Source of the DNA: Aplectana chamaeleonis
Lineage: Eukaryota; Nematoda; Chromadorea; Rhabditida; Cosmocercidae
Length of the DNA: 64,000 bases
Assembly (NCBI GenBank): GCA_029168955.1
Contig: JAPDOI010001922.1
Location: 1-64,000, forward strand
Reading direction: 5' to 3'
In this document: one piece after another, positions 54,375 to 64,000 of the stretch
Layout: every line of letters starts with the position of its first letter
How positions within the stretch are numbered: the first letter of the stretch is position 1
Notes under the pieces: generated by a model
Told to the model about the DNA's origin: nothing
Seen by the model: the letters and a program-made list of their open reading frames with translations, nothing else
The model's database searches: none
Made by a program: the position numbers and the translations under genes

Positions 54375-54540
54375 CGCCACGGCGGTTTGGGCGGCGCCGC
54401 TATGGCTGTGCTGATGGACTATGAAAGTTCATACCGCGCGTCCCGTGCGTGCCGCGCGGTAAGAACTTTCATAGTCCACCGCCCTTCCCGCGCGTCACGC
54501 GCGTGCCGCGCTTGCGATGAGGACTATGAAAGATGCATAA
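54375..54540. repeat. CTTTCATAGTCC repeat, double hairpin copy 3
   Basis: GGACTATGAAAGTTCATACC...AACTTTCATAGTCC is immediately followed by CCGCGCGTCACGCGCGTGCC and GAGGACTATGAAAG, two nested inverted pairs. The 77-codon frame here is repeat-derived. Confidence 0.75.
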
Positions 54541-54866
54541 GCAGCATTGTGGGTCGTTTTCAACGTTTCAGAATGCACAGGAGTTCTGTTCTGACACATA
54601 GCATTCTATTTTCGCACTAATCTCAACCACGTTTTCGAGCGTATGTGCTGCCTTTAAACACAGCAAATGTCTTCACTTTATATCAAAAACCTATCGTCTT
54701 CCGAAAATCTTCATCTACGCCTTGCGAGCTCTTCAGCTTCTAGTCTCAATGTGAACAGCACGAATCTATGCTCACCTTTCTCCTTTCCGTGAAAGATTTT
54801 TCACTAGAGAGCTAACGAAAATTCGGTACAATTCAGAGGATAGCTACCTTCTTGAGTCAGAGCCTT

Positions 54867-55411
54867 AAAGGCAGATGTCGCGATAAAATATGTTTGTCCT
54901 CTTTCCCTCTTTAAACACTTTCCCGGGTTTAGAGTAGTATGACTTAAAAGAAAAAAATCGCGAAAAAATCGCTGTTTTGGGCCCAATTTGAAGCCTGAAC
55001 TTTCTTGTGTTTTAATGGTGGACGAGCCCACATTACTTTATCGACATCGATGATCTCTAGTATCAAAAACATAAGCTGGCTTGAATTTCAAATTCAACGA
55101 ATTAACATTACTCGACCAGTCAAAAACATTGATTGGAGTGTTTGTTTTCCTTATTCAACTGCTTTTATTAGGTCAATTTGCATTTATTTCTTCCTCTGGA
55201 TGTCGATGATTTTTGACTGCTCGGCATGAGACTGTGATCCTTTTGAGCGATGCTGTGCACATGTGCACGAACTGGCATCCTTGGGCCTTAGAAACTCTAA
55301 TTCTAGCCCGTTTTCCACCGCGCTGCTTTCATAGTTTTCAGCTGTTTTTGATCTAAGCTGACTTTTGTAGTTTTTTTCTTTAACGTTTTTCACCGCGACC
55401 ACTACCTTTAG
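54867..55411. mobile_element. GTGGACGAGCCCAC element, full copy
   Basis: Ends TTAAAGGCAGATGTCGCGAT and CACCGCGACCACTACCTTTA are inverted. About 545 bp, with a palindromic GCACATGTGCACGA core motif. Confidence 0.82.
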
Positions 55412-55904
55412 GCACTTCATACGTTCGGTCGTCAATACTTTTGTACGACTCTCTGTGTTGAGTAGGAAGACTAGCTCCTCGTCGCGCAGGAAACCAAGAT
55501 TCTTCCTATGGCTGACTTTCGCGTTACACTTTGCAACGCGCTAGCCATTACGCAACAGAAAACCTTTTCTGGAGCAATCAGAATTTGAAATGATGTTGAC
55601 CAGGCGTGTATGTATGCTATCTTTCACTGTCGGTAAGGGCCGCGTATCAACAAAGAATGGACAATGCTTCGCAAAGGCGAAGTTAAAGACATAGAGATCA
55701 GTGCAGTATTGAAAAAGACAAGCTGAATGCAGCACTGCTAGGTTTTGAAAGTGGTTAGTACATTTCTGTTCACGATGCGGAAGGATATAGGCGAATGGTT
55801 GAATTTCATAAAATGAGGAGTCTTGGTACTTTTGCGATCTGCTGTATGTACGCCTATAAAACAAAAGAAGACTGCGGGCGCTATTGGAGCTGGAATAGAT
55901 TTTT

Positions 55905-56355
55905 AAAGCCACACTACACTCTCAGATAGGAATTTTGTGATTTTCTTGTAATTGTATAGTAAATCTTGTCAAGTGCGAGATCTCAATTCCTGATATAGGC
56001 GGACACCATCGGCTCGACCCCCTTCATTCATCACCATTTGCCACATACCCTTCCAGATTTGAGCTCAATAGCGGCTAAATGGATAGATATGTATATTCCA
56101 ACCCGTCGTCGTCCCCCACTTCCTTAGGGGTCTGTTTCCTCAATCTGGATCGTTCTCGAGACTGCGAATGAAGAGAGAAACCGGTCTGAGAAAACTTGAC
56201 CAACAAATTTCAGCCCTTAAACTATAGACATTCTCGAGGAGCCATAACTCCGTTTGAAGGGCGATTCCAGAGATACTATTGTGATCAGCGCGTGATTTCC
56301 TCTAGCATTAGCATGAAATCTGAAAATTTATTTTCTTAGTGTCCTGTGCCTTTTA
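55905..56355. repeat. Dispersed repeat, copy 2
   Basis: GAGATCTCAATTCCTGATAT, GAGCTCAATAGCGGCTAAAT, GACTGCGAATGAAGAGAGAA, GAGCCATAACTCCGTTTGAA, ATACTATTGTGATCAGCGCG, TGTCCTGTGCCTTTTAA. Same orientation as copy 1. Confidence 0.8.
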
Positions 56356-56498
56356 ACCCAACGGGTGTGGGGCGCTTAGGCCGATGGGCTAGAGCGCAGA
56401 GACAAGACTTCGCCACAGAGTCAGGCGCAACAACTCGCCCACCACGCCTCATCCATAGCGTTTGCTGTATCAATGCGCATTTGAGCACTGCACGATAA

Positions 56499-56768
56499 GA
56501 TTTGTGTTTTGATGGTTATTGCTTAGTTATTGAAACACTAGATAATGATCCGATTCTTGCAAACACTTGTCGAGATGCCTATGAATGTAAATATGACCGA
56601 AATGGCGAACCCTGCAGAAAATTCTTTAATAAATGTGCACCTCATGTGAAAACAAAGGGAGCAATTGCCGGTAAAGGGAAAAAAGTTGTGGAACAAAGCA
56701 TGAAAATCAGTTTGATTCGCAAACTGCTCAAAGACCACGAAGGTTACGCTGCATTACACGAGCTTTAA
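56499..56768 (+). CDS. Candidate terminal exon, cysteine-containing protein of unknown function
   Basis: About 88 codons, open from just after a TAA at 56496-56498 to TAA at 56766-56768, with a possible ATAAG acceptor at its start. Composition looks coding: CFDGYCLVIETLDNDPILAN, then CRDAYECKYDRNGEPCRKFF, and a Lys-rich C-terminus (GKGKKVVEQSMKISLIRKLL). It has no ATG at the start, so it needs an upstream exon, which was not found. Regularly spaced cysteines suggest a secreted protein, but no family was recognised. Confidence 0.4.
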   Translation, partial: DLCFDGYCLVIETLDNDPILANTCRDAYECKYDRNGEPCRKFFNKCAPHVKTKGAIAGKGKKVVEQSMKISLIRKLLKDHEGYAALHEL

Positions 56769-56848
56769 ACAGAGTAATTAGGATCCTAAGTTACCAATTC
56801 GTGCACACCTGCACAGCCCCGCCCAAAACGATCGCAGTCTCATGACAG

Positions 56849-59072
56849 GGTACGGCACGAGGTGTGAGGGGTTACGATAGTTTTCAGACCCCCCCCCCTC
56901 AAACAAGGTCTCCCTCACCTCCCCCTCCGCCCCGCAGCAAATATTCAGGGCATGGCCACCTTGCACAGAGGGGGGGGCAGGGGGAGATAAAAGTCGTTTT
57001 CTCACCTACAGACTGTTTGCAATATTTTGGGACCTACTTTTTTTGGTACCAGAAAAGATTATTTTTTCTCAGGTGCTCCGAGTCAGGTGGTGGTGGTCTA
57101 AAAAATGTTAATTACCCTCTTATACATAAATGTATTTTAGAACATTTGCAACATTTGGAGACCTACTTTTTGGCACCGAAAATATTTTTAAACAATTTTT
57201 CCCCTATTAAAAATGTTATTTCTTTGTAAATGAGATTTACCCATGAAACCGTAACTAGGTAAGGCTTAGGTCCAGGGTAGTAGTCTAAGGTACTTCACAA
57301 CCCTAGGGAAGGACTTTTTCGAAAGAATTGCTAGGTGACGGTACGACGAAATCGACGATTCCCTCACACCTAAATGTATCGAACTAGGTGTGAGGGAATC
57401 GTCGATTCTGTCGTTCCCTCACACCTAGCAATTGTTTCGAAATTACCCTTCCCTGGGGCTGTGAAGTACCTTAGACCACTACCCCAGACCTAAACCTTAC
57501 CCAATCACAGTTTCACGAGGGTAAATATCATTTACAAAGAATGTTATAATAGTTTAGGTGAAGAAAATTTTTTTAAGAAATAAATTTCGCTACCAAAAAA
57601 GGAAGGCCCAAAATGTTGCAAATGTTCTAAGAATCATTTCTGTATAGGTGAGAAATTAACAATTTTTTTACTTCCACCACCGCCACCAGACTCCAAAAAG
57701 TAGGTCCCAAAATGTTGCAGATGGGAATCAATCATTTCTGTGTAGGTGAGAAATTAACCTTTTTCTACTTATACCACCTCGGGACTTGTATTTTTCTCGA
57801 CCTCACCCTTATACTGTGGGGCCTCTCCGCATCAAGCGTTCGACATAAAATTTTCTGTGTTCTAGCACTTGTGTATAAGCACACCGTCTAGGCCTAATAA
57901 CAGCTCGCGTTGTCTCGGTTCAAGTCAATCGCACCAACTTTTCCTTCAAAGAGGTGTAGTGCAATTACACTATACGTCATTCGCCGCCAAATAACTCTCC
58001 CGCTTCGCCTACTGCAATTAAACTTCTTCCATTTTCACGTCATCCAAACGTTTGAGCCATTTGTTGATTTTCTTGTCTAAATTTGGCTCCGTAGTTTCCT
58101 CATAATCTAATTGGTTGAAAATGTTCACCAAGTTTCTCTATTGGCTTTTCTCATTTACTCTTAACCTGCTCTTAAACTACTCCTAACTCTTAACAATTAT
58201 ATCTGCACTGGTTCACTCAATATTTCATTACTTACAAACATTTATTTACCAACATTATTTCCTACAAGAAACAAAAAACAAAACTCACTAAAACACTTCT
58301 TCATGAACATTGAACAGTCAATTATAAAAACCACAATTTAATAACATGCCGTGCATGTTCAATTTCACCTTCTCCTTTATGTGATTAACTCCTGAAAGAT
58401 TTATGAAATTTCAACATTCTAACCGCAAAATATTCATCAAAGTTTTTAGTACATTGCATCCCCTTCCTATGATGTTAATGGTGCTATTTTTCATGGCGAA
58501 ACAAGGAAACAAGCGACGACGAGCGGGGGGGATGCCGACCAGACCGGCAGTGTCAATTTTTCGATTTTCAGCTTCTCAGGCCTCCCCTCCCCAGATCACC
58601 GGAGCTCAAACACCCCACTGTGAGGCTCCGTCCATACGTGGCAAGAGCGTGCGATTACCCAAAATCGATGGTCATCGTGGGCACACGATTCGCTAGCCGC
58701 TCACAGGCGCTCCTTCTCGCGCGCCGTAGCCCGCTCGCTCTCGCGCGAGCACCACGAACCAAGCAGCAAATTTCAAGCATACTGCTCCATCACTGAAGCA
58801 GGTGGCATTAGACCTGTAGGAAAACTACTGCGCTTGTTTCCCATAATCCCACCACGGAAGTCGAAAACTGTGGGAAATCATCAGCCGTTGCGCCGACTCG
58901 AGCAATTGATCACCCGATCAAACATTTTCAATCGAATCAGCACGAGGTGGGGTGTTTGCCTGTGTTAATTTGCAGGCAGCGTTGAGGAGCGTAGAGAGGC
59001 GCACAACAGCAGGAGCGTCCGCTCTCGCGACGTATGGACGCTGCCTAAGGCCTCACACCTCGTGCCGTACAC
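56849..59072. mobile_element. 2.2-kb element with GTACGGCACGAGGTGTGAGG ends
   Basis: GTACGGCACGAGGTGTGAGG at 56849-56869 and its complement at 59048-59069. Second inner arms are CTCCGTCCATACGTGGCAAG near 58627 and GCGACGTATGGACGCTGCC near 59026. No matching flanking duplication was found. It contains the long palindrome at 57007-57800. Confidence 0.7.
57007..57800. repeat. Very long imperfect palindrome, ~390-bp arms
   Basis: Arms share CAATATTTTGGGACCTACTT, GGTGGTGGT, ATTTGCAACATTTGG, GTAACTAGGTAAGGCTTAGG, CTAAGGTACTTCACA and CGACGATTCCCTCACACCTA. The centre is ATGTATCGAA near 57378. The complementary arm runs out to about 57800. Confidence 0.88.
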
Positions 59073-59231
59073 TGGGCAAGAATAATTGAAGTTTCCAGCC
59101 AGAAATGATTGCGAATTTTACTAGTGAAGACAGTTCAACAAAGAGAGCAAGCCCTCCTTTCAATGTTTAGCTCGACGAGGAGAGAAACATTCGAGAAGGT
59201 CAGTCTGATGGCTATCGTTCATTGATTGAAA

Positions 59232-59455
59232 TCCGATTTCAAGCCAGCTGATGCTCTTGATGTTGGAGATCATCGATGCCGATGATGTGGAGTGGGCCCG
59301 TCCACCATCAAGAGACAAGAAAGTTCAGGCATGAAATATGGACCGAAGTAGAGTTTTTTCCCAAATTTTCCTTATAGGTCCTACTACTCTAAACCCAGAG
59401 AAGAGTTTGGAGAGGAAAAGAAGACGAGCGTATTTCATCGCGACCACTGCCTTTA
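59232..59455. mobile_element. GTGGACGAGCCCAC element, inverted partial copy
   Basis: Carries GATCATCGATGCCGATGATG, GAGTGGGCCCGTCCACCATC and the CATCGCGACCACTGCCTTTA end. Confidence 0.78.
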
Positions 59456-60010
59456 AGTCATGTCTGAGCTCCTTGGTGATCTAGGTTTATTTTCAAACTC
59501 ACAGCTCAGTAAATATTGGAATTTTCGATTAGACTGCGCCGCAACCTGCCCGTATCTCACCGCAACCTGCCCGTATCTGGCGACGATGCGCCACTGTGAA
59601 AGGGAATAAATGGGAGATAGGTAACCTACCACCACACTATGGAATGATCGCCTGCAGCTCATTGGGCTACGTCCTAGTGTCGCCAAAACCGAGTACATGG
59701 AGTATAGACCGAAATCGAGAAAGGATCGATCAGCATTAATGGCACCGACCTTACGAAGGTAGACAGTTTTAAGTACCTCGCATCAAGATTCACATCTGCC
59801 GGCGACGTGCTACTGGATGCCCATGGGCGCGTGAATGTAGCTTGGACGAAGAGAGCGATAACTGGCGTAATGTGTGACAGGAAGATACACATACGCCTTA
59901 AGTCCAACATCTACATGACGGTTGTGAGGCTAGTCGCCGTTTACGCCACCGAAAGCTGGCCGGCCTCAAAGACTGTTAAGCAATCTCTGCAAGTGATAGA
60001 GATGCGGATG

Positions 60011-60048
60011 CTCAGATAGTCAATGGTTGTTACCATTGACTATCTGAG
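60011..60048. repeat. Perfect 16-bp-arm palindrome
   Basis: CTCAGATAGTCAATGG, a 6-base loop TTGTTA, then the exact reverse complement. It lies in the RTE relic right at its premature TAG. The right arm still encodes the expected RTE residues. Confidence 0.9.
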
Positions 60049-60149
60049 CTTGGAAGATAGGTTAACAAATAATCTGGTGCGTTCCACCTTTGGAGTGACC
60101 CCCTTTACTGCGAAGATGAAAGCGTACCGCCTCAGGTGGTTAGGCCATC

Positions 60150-60512
60150 TGGGTCAAGCGGTTGATGTACAGTTGAACAACGGGGGCGACGTAAATTTTT
60201 TCGAAACATTTGAAATTCGTGGAGGGTACGTAAATATACTGGGCCTAAAATGAAAAACGCTCCTCAAGGATCGCCTGTCAGCTAGTTTGGTTGCTAAAAA
60301 TGCGGTGTAAGTTTGATTACAAAAAGTTAATATTAAAAATACGAAAAAAATAACTTTTTTTCTGAATATTTTTGTCGCTCTCTCAGTATTTCGAGAAAAA
60401 TGCACTCGTAGGGGACGTAAAAACTTTCAACAATAAAAAAACGTGTTAGGAGTGGTACGTAAGTTCCACGTGGACCGGGACAACGGTCTGCTTGACCATG
60501 TTGACCATGTTC
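60150..60512. mobile_element. Inverted-repeat element inserted in the RTE relic
   Basis: Interrupts the RTE frame between its RWLGHL and RDEDSVAQ blocks. Its ends are inverted repeats: GGTCAAGCGGTTG on the left and CAACGGTCTGCTTGACC on the right. The interior is AT-rich with no frame. Removing it restores the expected order of RTE motifs, so the insertion postdates the RTE copy. Confidence 0.6.
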
Positions 60513-61009
60513 AAAAGAGGGACGAAGACTCAGTAGCTCAAACCCCACTCAAGGTGGGAGTTGCAGGAACCAGACCTCGCGGAAGACCGAGAAACGGATG
60601 GCTTGATCGAATAAGAACGGACATGGCTGAAGCGCAACTGGCTATGAGGGACATGCTGACGGGAACAAATGGCGAGCGAAGTTCAAACGAGCGGAACCCG
60701 CGATCTCGTGGTACAGGCGCTAGGAAGAAGAAGAGGTAACCTACCAGCATCAGCAATTGTGTGAGTGTTGGTTTGTAGCAGATTACAGGCTATTTAAGGC
60801 GAACCTGGACCGAGATGGTCGTGCGGTTTTGATGAACAAAGTCTCATAGAAATAACTATGGAATGCCTTCGCTTATCATCCCAAGAAGCGAATCGTGACA
60901 GGAAGCTGGCGTGCATGAGCTCTCAAATGTCACATTATTAGGGATTACGGTTTTTCAAAACGTTGTGGAGACGTCTGAGTTCAGCTTATCGATCACTCGC
61001 ACAACGTTC

Positions 61010-63590
61010 CGAGCACCCGTACAGTAGTGTTGCGATTTGGGACTGATCAGAAAGCCCCTGCCTCTGTCATGAACTGCTATGCTTCTACAAATGTGGCCGG
61101 AAATGAGGAGAACGATAACTTCTGCAGTGAACTGGGGGCAACAATCAGGAGGGAAAAGTAGTACTAAAAGCTAATTTGTGGAGAGTTCGGCGCAGCTCTG
61201 AGCAACGCAGGTGACAACAGTTCGAAGTTTGTCGTCACGCAGATGGCAGAAACACTAACGGTTTTCGCAAGCCGAACCTTATGTTATATTGCAACCTGTT
61301 TCACGTCGATTCTCTTTCAGAGGAAATAAAAACGAACCGAAGGGACATACACATTCGTAGTTGCGCTACATATTGATAAATCCGTTATGGAATTTGATCG
61401 ATGCAGGCTTCGTGCCGTACTTTGACTGTGGGTTCGGTAAAAGACTTCTCCGAGCAAATGCTCGCCCTTATGATCAATTCTTCAAGAGGGATACACATTG
61501 CTGCGCACCTATACGATTTTCTCGGTACAATGAAACATTGATGGAAGAAGGGATTTGCGACTTTTTTTGGGGGGGCTGTATGATTATCCACAGGTTTTAA
61601 AGAGTTTTTTACTCTTTTTAAAGAGCTCCTCAAAGGTCTAACTTAATGTGGGAAGGTGTCAATGGAATGTCGACAGCCCTAGAACAAGAGATTGAATCCC
61701 ACGGTTGAGGAACATCTGAAACGTCATGTCAGAACGAAAGAGATCTCACTGTATCCTAACTGGGAAAGACTGCCCTTAATAGGGATTCTCGTCAAGTAGT
61801 AAAGGAGTCCATCAGGGAGCTCTGTTAAAGCGAGTTTCCTTCAACCGCAGCTTGGAGGCATGGGTCTCAACCGTTGTTGGCACATTCTCACGAACCACCA
61901 TGCTGTAACGACATGTTCGAATCTGTAGGGAAATATGTCTAGAACTGCAACCGTGGATATCGAGCGCACAGTCACGGACTACTATTCTGATCTTTTTAGC
62001 TCAACCGCGGTGGTATTTTCCATGATGCCCTTCTCCTCCGGATGATCCAGTATACTCTATTCTTTCCTCCGGAGTTAAGAATGTTTTGCAGTGGCTAAAA
62101 AAGGAACATCTTCTGGTCTTAATGATATCTCTGTAAACTTGCTGACAGCAAGAGGCGAAGCTGCGAGCGAAATGCTTGCTCACCATTTCAACTCTTCTCT
62201 CGATACTCTGCCATACTCAGTGAATAAAGCTGCTCCTGGGCAAAGTTGATTTTTAAGAAGCAAGACAGAGAGCATAACGGCAACCATGACCCCATCGCCC
62301 TACTGGTGATTTCATACAGTAGCAAGATTAAACTCAGTCGTTTGAAATCACTGTGAGAGCTTAACAATCAGTAGAGCAAGCCGGATTTATAAAAGATTTA
62401 TGTTGCTTGGATCATGCCCACCATATCATAATTGACCGAGAGAAGTCGAAAACACAAATGCCGCTGTGCCTCGTTCTTGCTAATTTCAAGCAAGCATTCG
62501 ATTCAGTGTAGACAGATGCGGCACACAATGCTTAGTTACGCGCCGGAGTGGAGCTTGCTTACGCTAAGTTATTGGAGAGTGTAGCACGGGCACATCTACA
62601 ACTCTTCAGATCTTCGAACGTAAACTGCGAATTGCAGGCGAGAAGGGTATCTATCGAGATGACACAATTTCACCGAAGCTCTTCACGTCTGCACTACGAC
62701 ATGTAATGTGTCGAGTCTACTGGGAAGACAAAGGCTTGAATATTGATGGAAAGATTCTCTCGAATTCGCGGTTCTCAGACCACAGTTTGCGTGTCACAGC
62801 CAACACGATCGAGATGAATGGGATGCTTTGGGAGTTATATGGCGTAGGCAATACGATCGATCTGCTGATGAAAATGAAGAAAACTCAGGCGAACAAGTGA
62901 TGCGGTGATGGGCTAACTTACCTTAGCGGAAATAAACTTGGAAAAGCCGACATCTACTTATACCTTGATCGAGAAGAAAACTCGGCAAATGACTCGACGA
63001 ATGAAATTGGACGACGAAGAAAAGCAACTTGGGCAGACATAAGCACAAATTGTGAGGTGACTTTTGAGATTCAGGTTTTAAAGCTGCGGGCTCACTTCTT
63101 TCACACCACTAGGCTGCGTGCTCTTTTCTAAGATACCGAAACATTAGCCCACATTAGGGGAACCTCTGTCGCCATGAGGACCGAACACAGAGCATTGAAG
63201 TATCCTTAATTCAAATCGGCAGTAGCAAGAAGGGCAGAGCTGACAGAAGCTCTGGAAGGAGTACTGTATTCGAGACGCGTTGTCCCATATCGAGTTAGCG
63301 AAACACCGTTGGGCAGGATAGGTTGTACGCTCGAATCGACGGTAAATGGTGTACCAGGATCACATACTGGTACCTGCGCGACCTTAAAAGAACTCTTAGG
63401 CTCCCTGCTTATTTAGCCAATCATTCAAACGAAGATTCTTACCACACTGGATGACTGACACTATTTTCAGAAAATTGCGGAGCGAATTTGGTCCACATCG
63501 AGAAGGACGCCGACGAAGGTAGAGCATCGAGGTACCAAAATAACTCTCACCGTATCGAGGTATGGTAAGAGTCGCGAGGAGAAGGAGTAG
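61010..63590 (+). mobile_element. Second RTE-type retrotransposon, near full length, heavily decayed
   Basis: Fragments in shifting plus-strand frames follow the order of an RTE ORF2. Endonuclease pieces come first: VVLRFGTDQKAP, NCYAST and FVPYFDCGFGKRLLRA (where GSDHRLL is expected). RT pieces follow near 62380-62520: EQAGFIKDLCCLDHAHHI and ANFKQAFDSV. Then come VYWEDKGLNIDGKILSNSRF with SDH in place of the catalytic FADD, KKTQANK, the EIGRRRKATW block and LRAHFFHTTRLRALF. Many stops and indels. It is a different RTE lineage from the copy at 59690-60735. It cannot be active. Confidence 0.85.
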
Positions 63591-63599
63591 TTTTTAGCC

Positions 63600-64000
63600 A
63601 CTTTTTCAAAAGAAGACAGTCGACATTTAGTGTGTTGAGAGCGCTGTTACTGCGATATCAAATTTTCAGCTCAGCTTCGTAATGGGAATCAAAGTAATTT
63701 TCAAGTTTTCGAAGTTTGTTACACACGCGTATGCAATTTTTTTCTTCTATGGTTTATTATTGCTGCCCCAAACGATTGCGGTTTACTCATAACGACTGAC
63801 GAAACAGGGTTATCACCCAACGCTGCGCTTCTCAGATTTCAATTGCGATAAGCTCAATAAAACTCTGAAAATGTTCTCCCATTAAAATCTGACTTAGCTG
63901 ACTTCGGGTGTATTTACGGCAATTATCACTGCTTTTCCTGTCGACTTCCTTTTTGATAACTTCATAGCTTTCGTTTGATTCTTGATTCTGGTGACAAGCT
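63600..64000. other. No gene seen
   Basis: Sequence after the RTE relic. No long frame, repeat or RNA motif noticed. Confidence 0.5.

Larger units (their letters stand above)
59690..60735 (+). mobile_element. RTE-type non-LTR retrotransposon relic, 5'-truncated
   Basis: Encodes the C-terminal part of an RTE reverse transcriptase: TKVDSFKYLASRFTSAGDVL, VAWTKRAITGVMCDRKIHIR, YATESWPASKTVKQ and RMLR, then a stop. Further on come LRWLGHL, RDEDSVAQTPLKVGVAGTRP and RGRPRNGWLDRIRTDM, the conserved RGRP tail. The Trp expected after RMLR is a TAG. Between RWLGHL and QKRDEDS a 0.36-kb inverted-repeat element is inserted. Upstream RT and endonuclease parts are absent. Dead copy. Confidence 0.88.

Noticed and set aside
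55541..55912. 123-codon minus frame (YRRTYSRSQKYQDSSFYEIQ)
   Set aside because: Composition is plausible, but a competing frame after a TTTTATAG acceptor looks equally coding. Neither is recognised, so no call was made.

Overview
Eukaryotic sequence, most likely from a parasitic clade V (strongylid, hookworm-like) nematode. This is inferred from a many-exon cathepsin B-like cysteine protease gene, short T-rich TTTCAG-type splice acceptors, two hookworm-type RTE retrotransposon relics, and very dense palindromic MITE-like DNA. No rRNA, confident tRNA, operon or prokaryotic feature was seen. Almost all long open frames here are fortuitous or lie in repeats. The real coding signal is in short exons.

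The clearest gene is on the minus strand. Eleven exons between 53809 and 35562 join in phase, across ten introns, into a cathepsin B-like protease of about 350 residues. It has a hydrophobic N-terminal segment, propeptide, oxyanion Gln, catalytic Cys, His and Asn, and a complete C-terminus ending in a stop. The first coding exon with the ATG was not found. Three introns are large (about 6.0, 2.9 and 7.5 kb) and packed with inverted-repeat elements. A small single-pass membrane protein gene (minus strand, 21667-22011) is intact in the last unit of a three-unit 1.23-kb tandem array and broken in the other two. Weaker exon candidates are at 9393-9566 (-), 8973-9131 (+), 25370-25679 (+) and 56499-56768 (+).

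Layout. 1-9.6 kb: inverted-repeat elements, a tRNA-derived SINE-like relic at 6474-6562, and dispersed repeats. 9.62-13.97 kb: a hAT-type element with an 8-bp target duplication and other elements nested inside. 14-17.5 kb: dispersed repeats, no secure gene. 17.6-22.4 kb: two adjacent tandem duplications whose unit junctions coincide with copies of one palindromic MITE. 22.4-23.8 kb: a 38/42-bp minisatellite between two oppositely oriented MITEs, then a hairpin. 24.5-26.7 kb: a weak gene candidate and hairpins. 26.9-30.9 kb: two arrays of the same 43-bp AT-rich satellite flanking 3.2 kb of GC-rich repeats. 31-35.5 kb: minisatellite, nested MITEs and a local duplication. 35.5-53.8 kb: the protease gene. 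53.9-59.5 kb: more inverted repeats, including a very long palindrome at 57 kb. 59.7-63.6 kb: two degenerate RTE-type retrotransposons in plus orientation.

Family calls rest on recognised motifs and on comparing copies inside the window. No database search was possible. Percent identities were not computed, and element borders are approximate to a few bases unless a target duplication is named.
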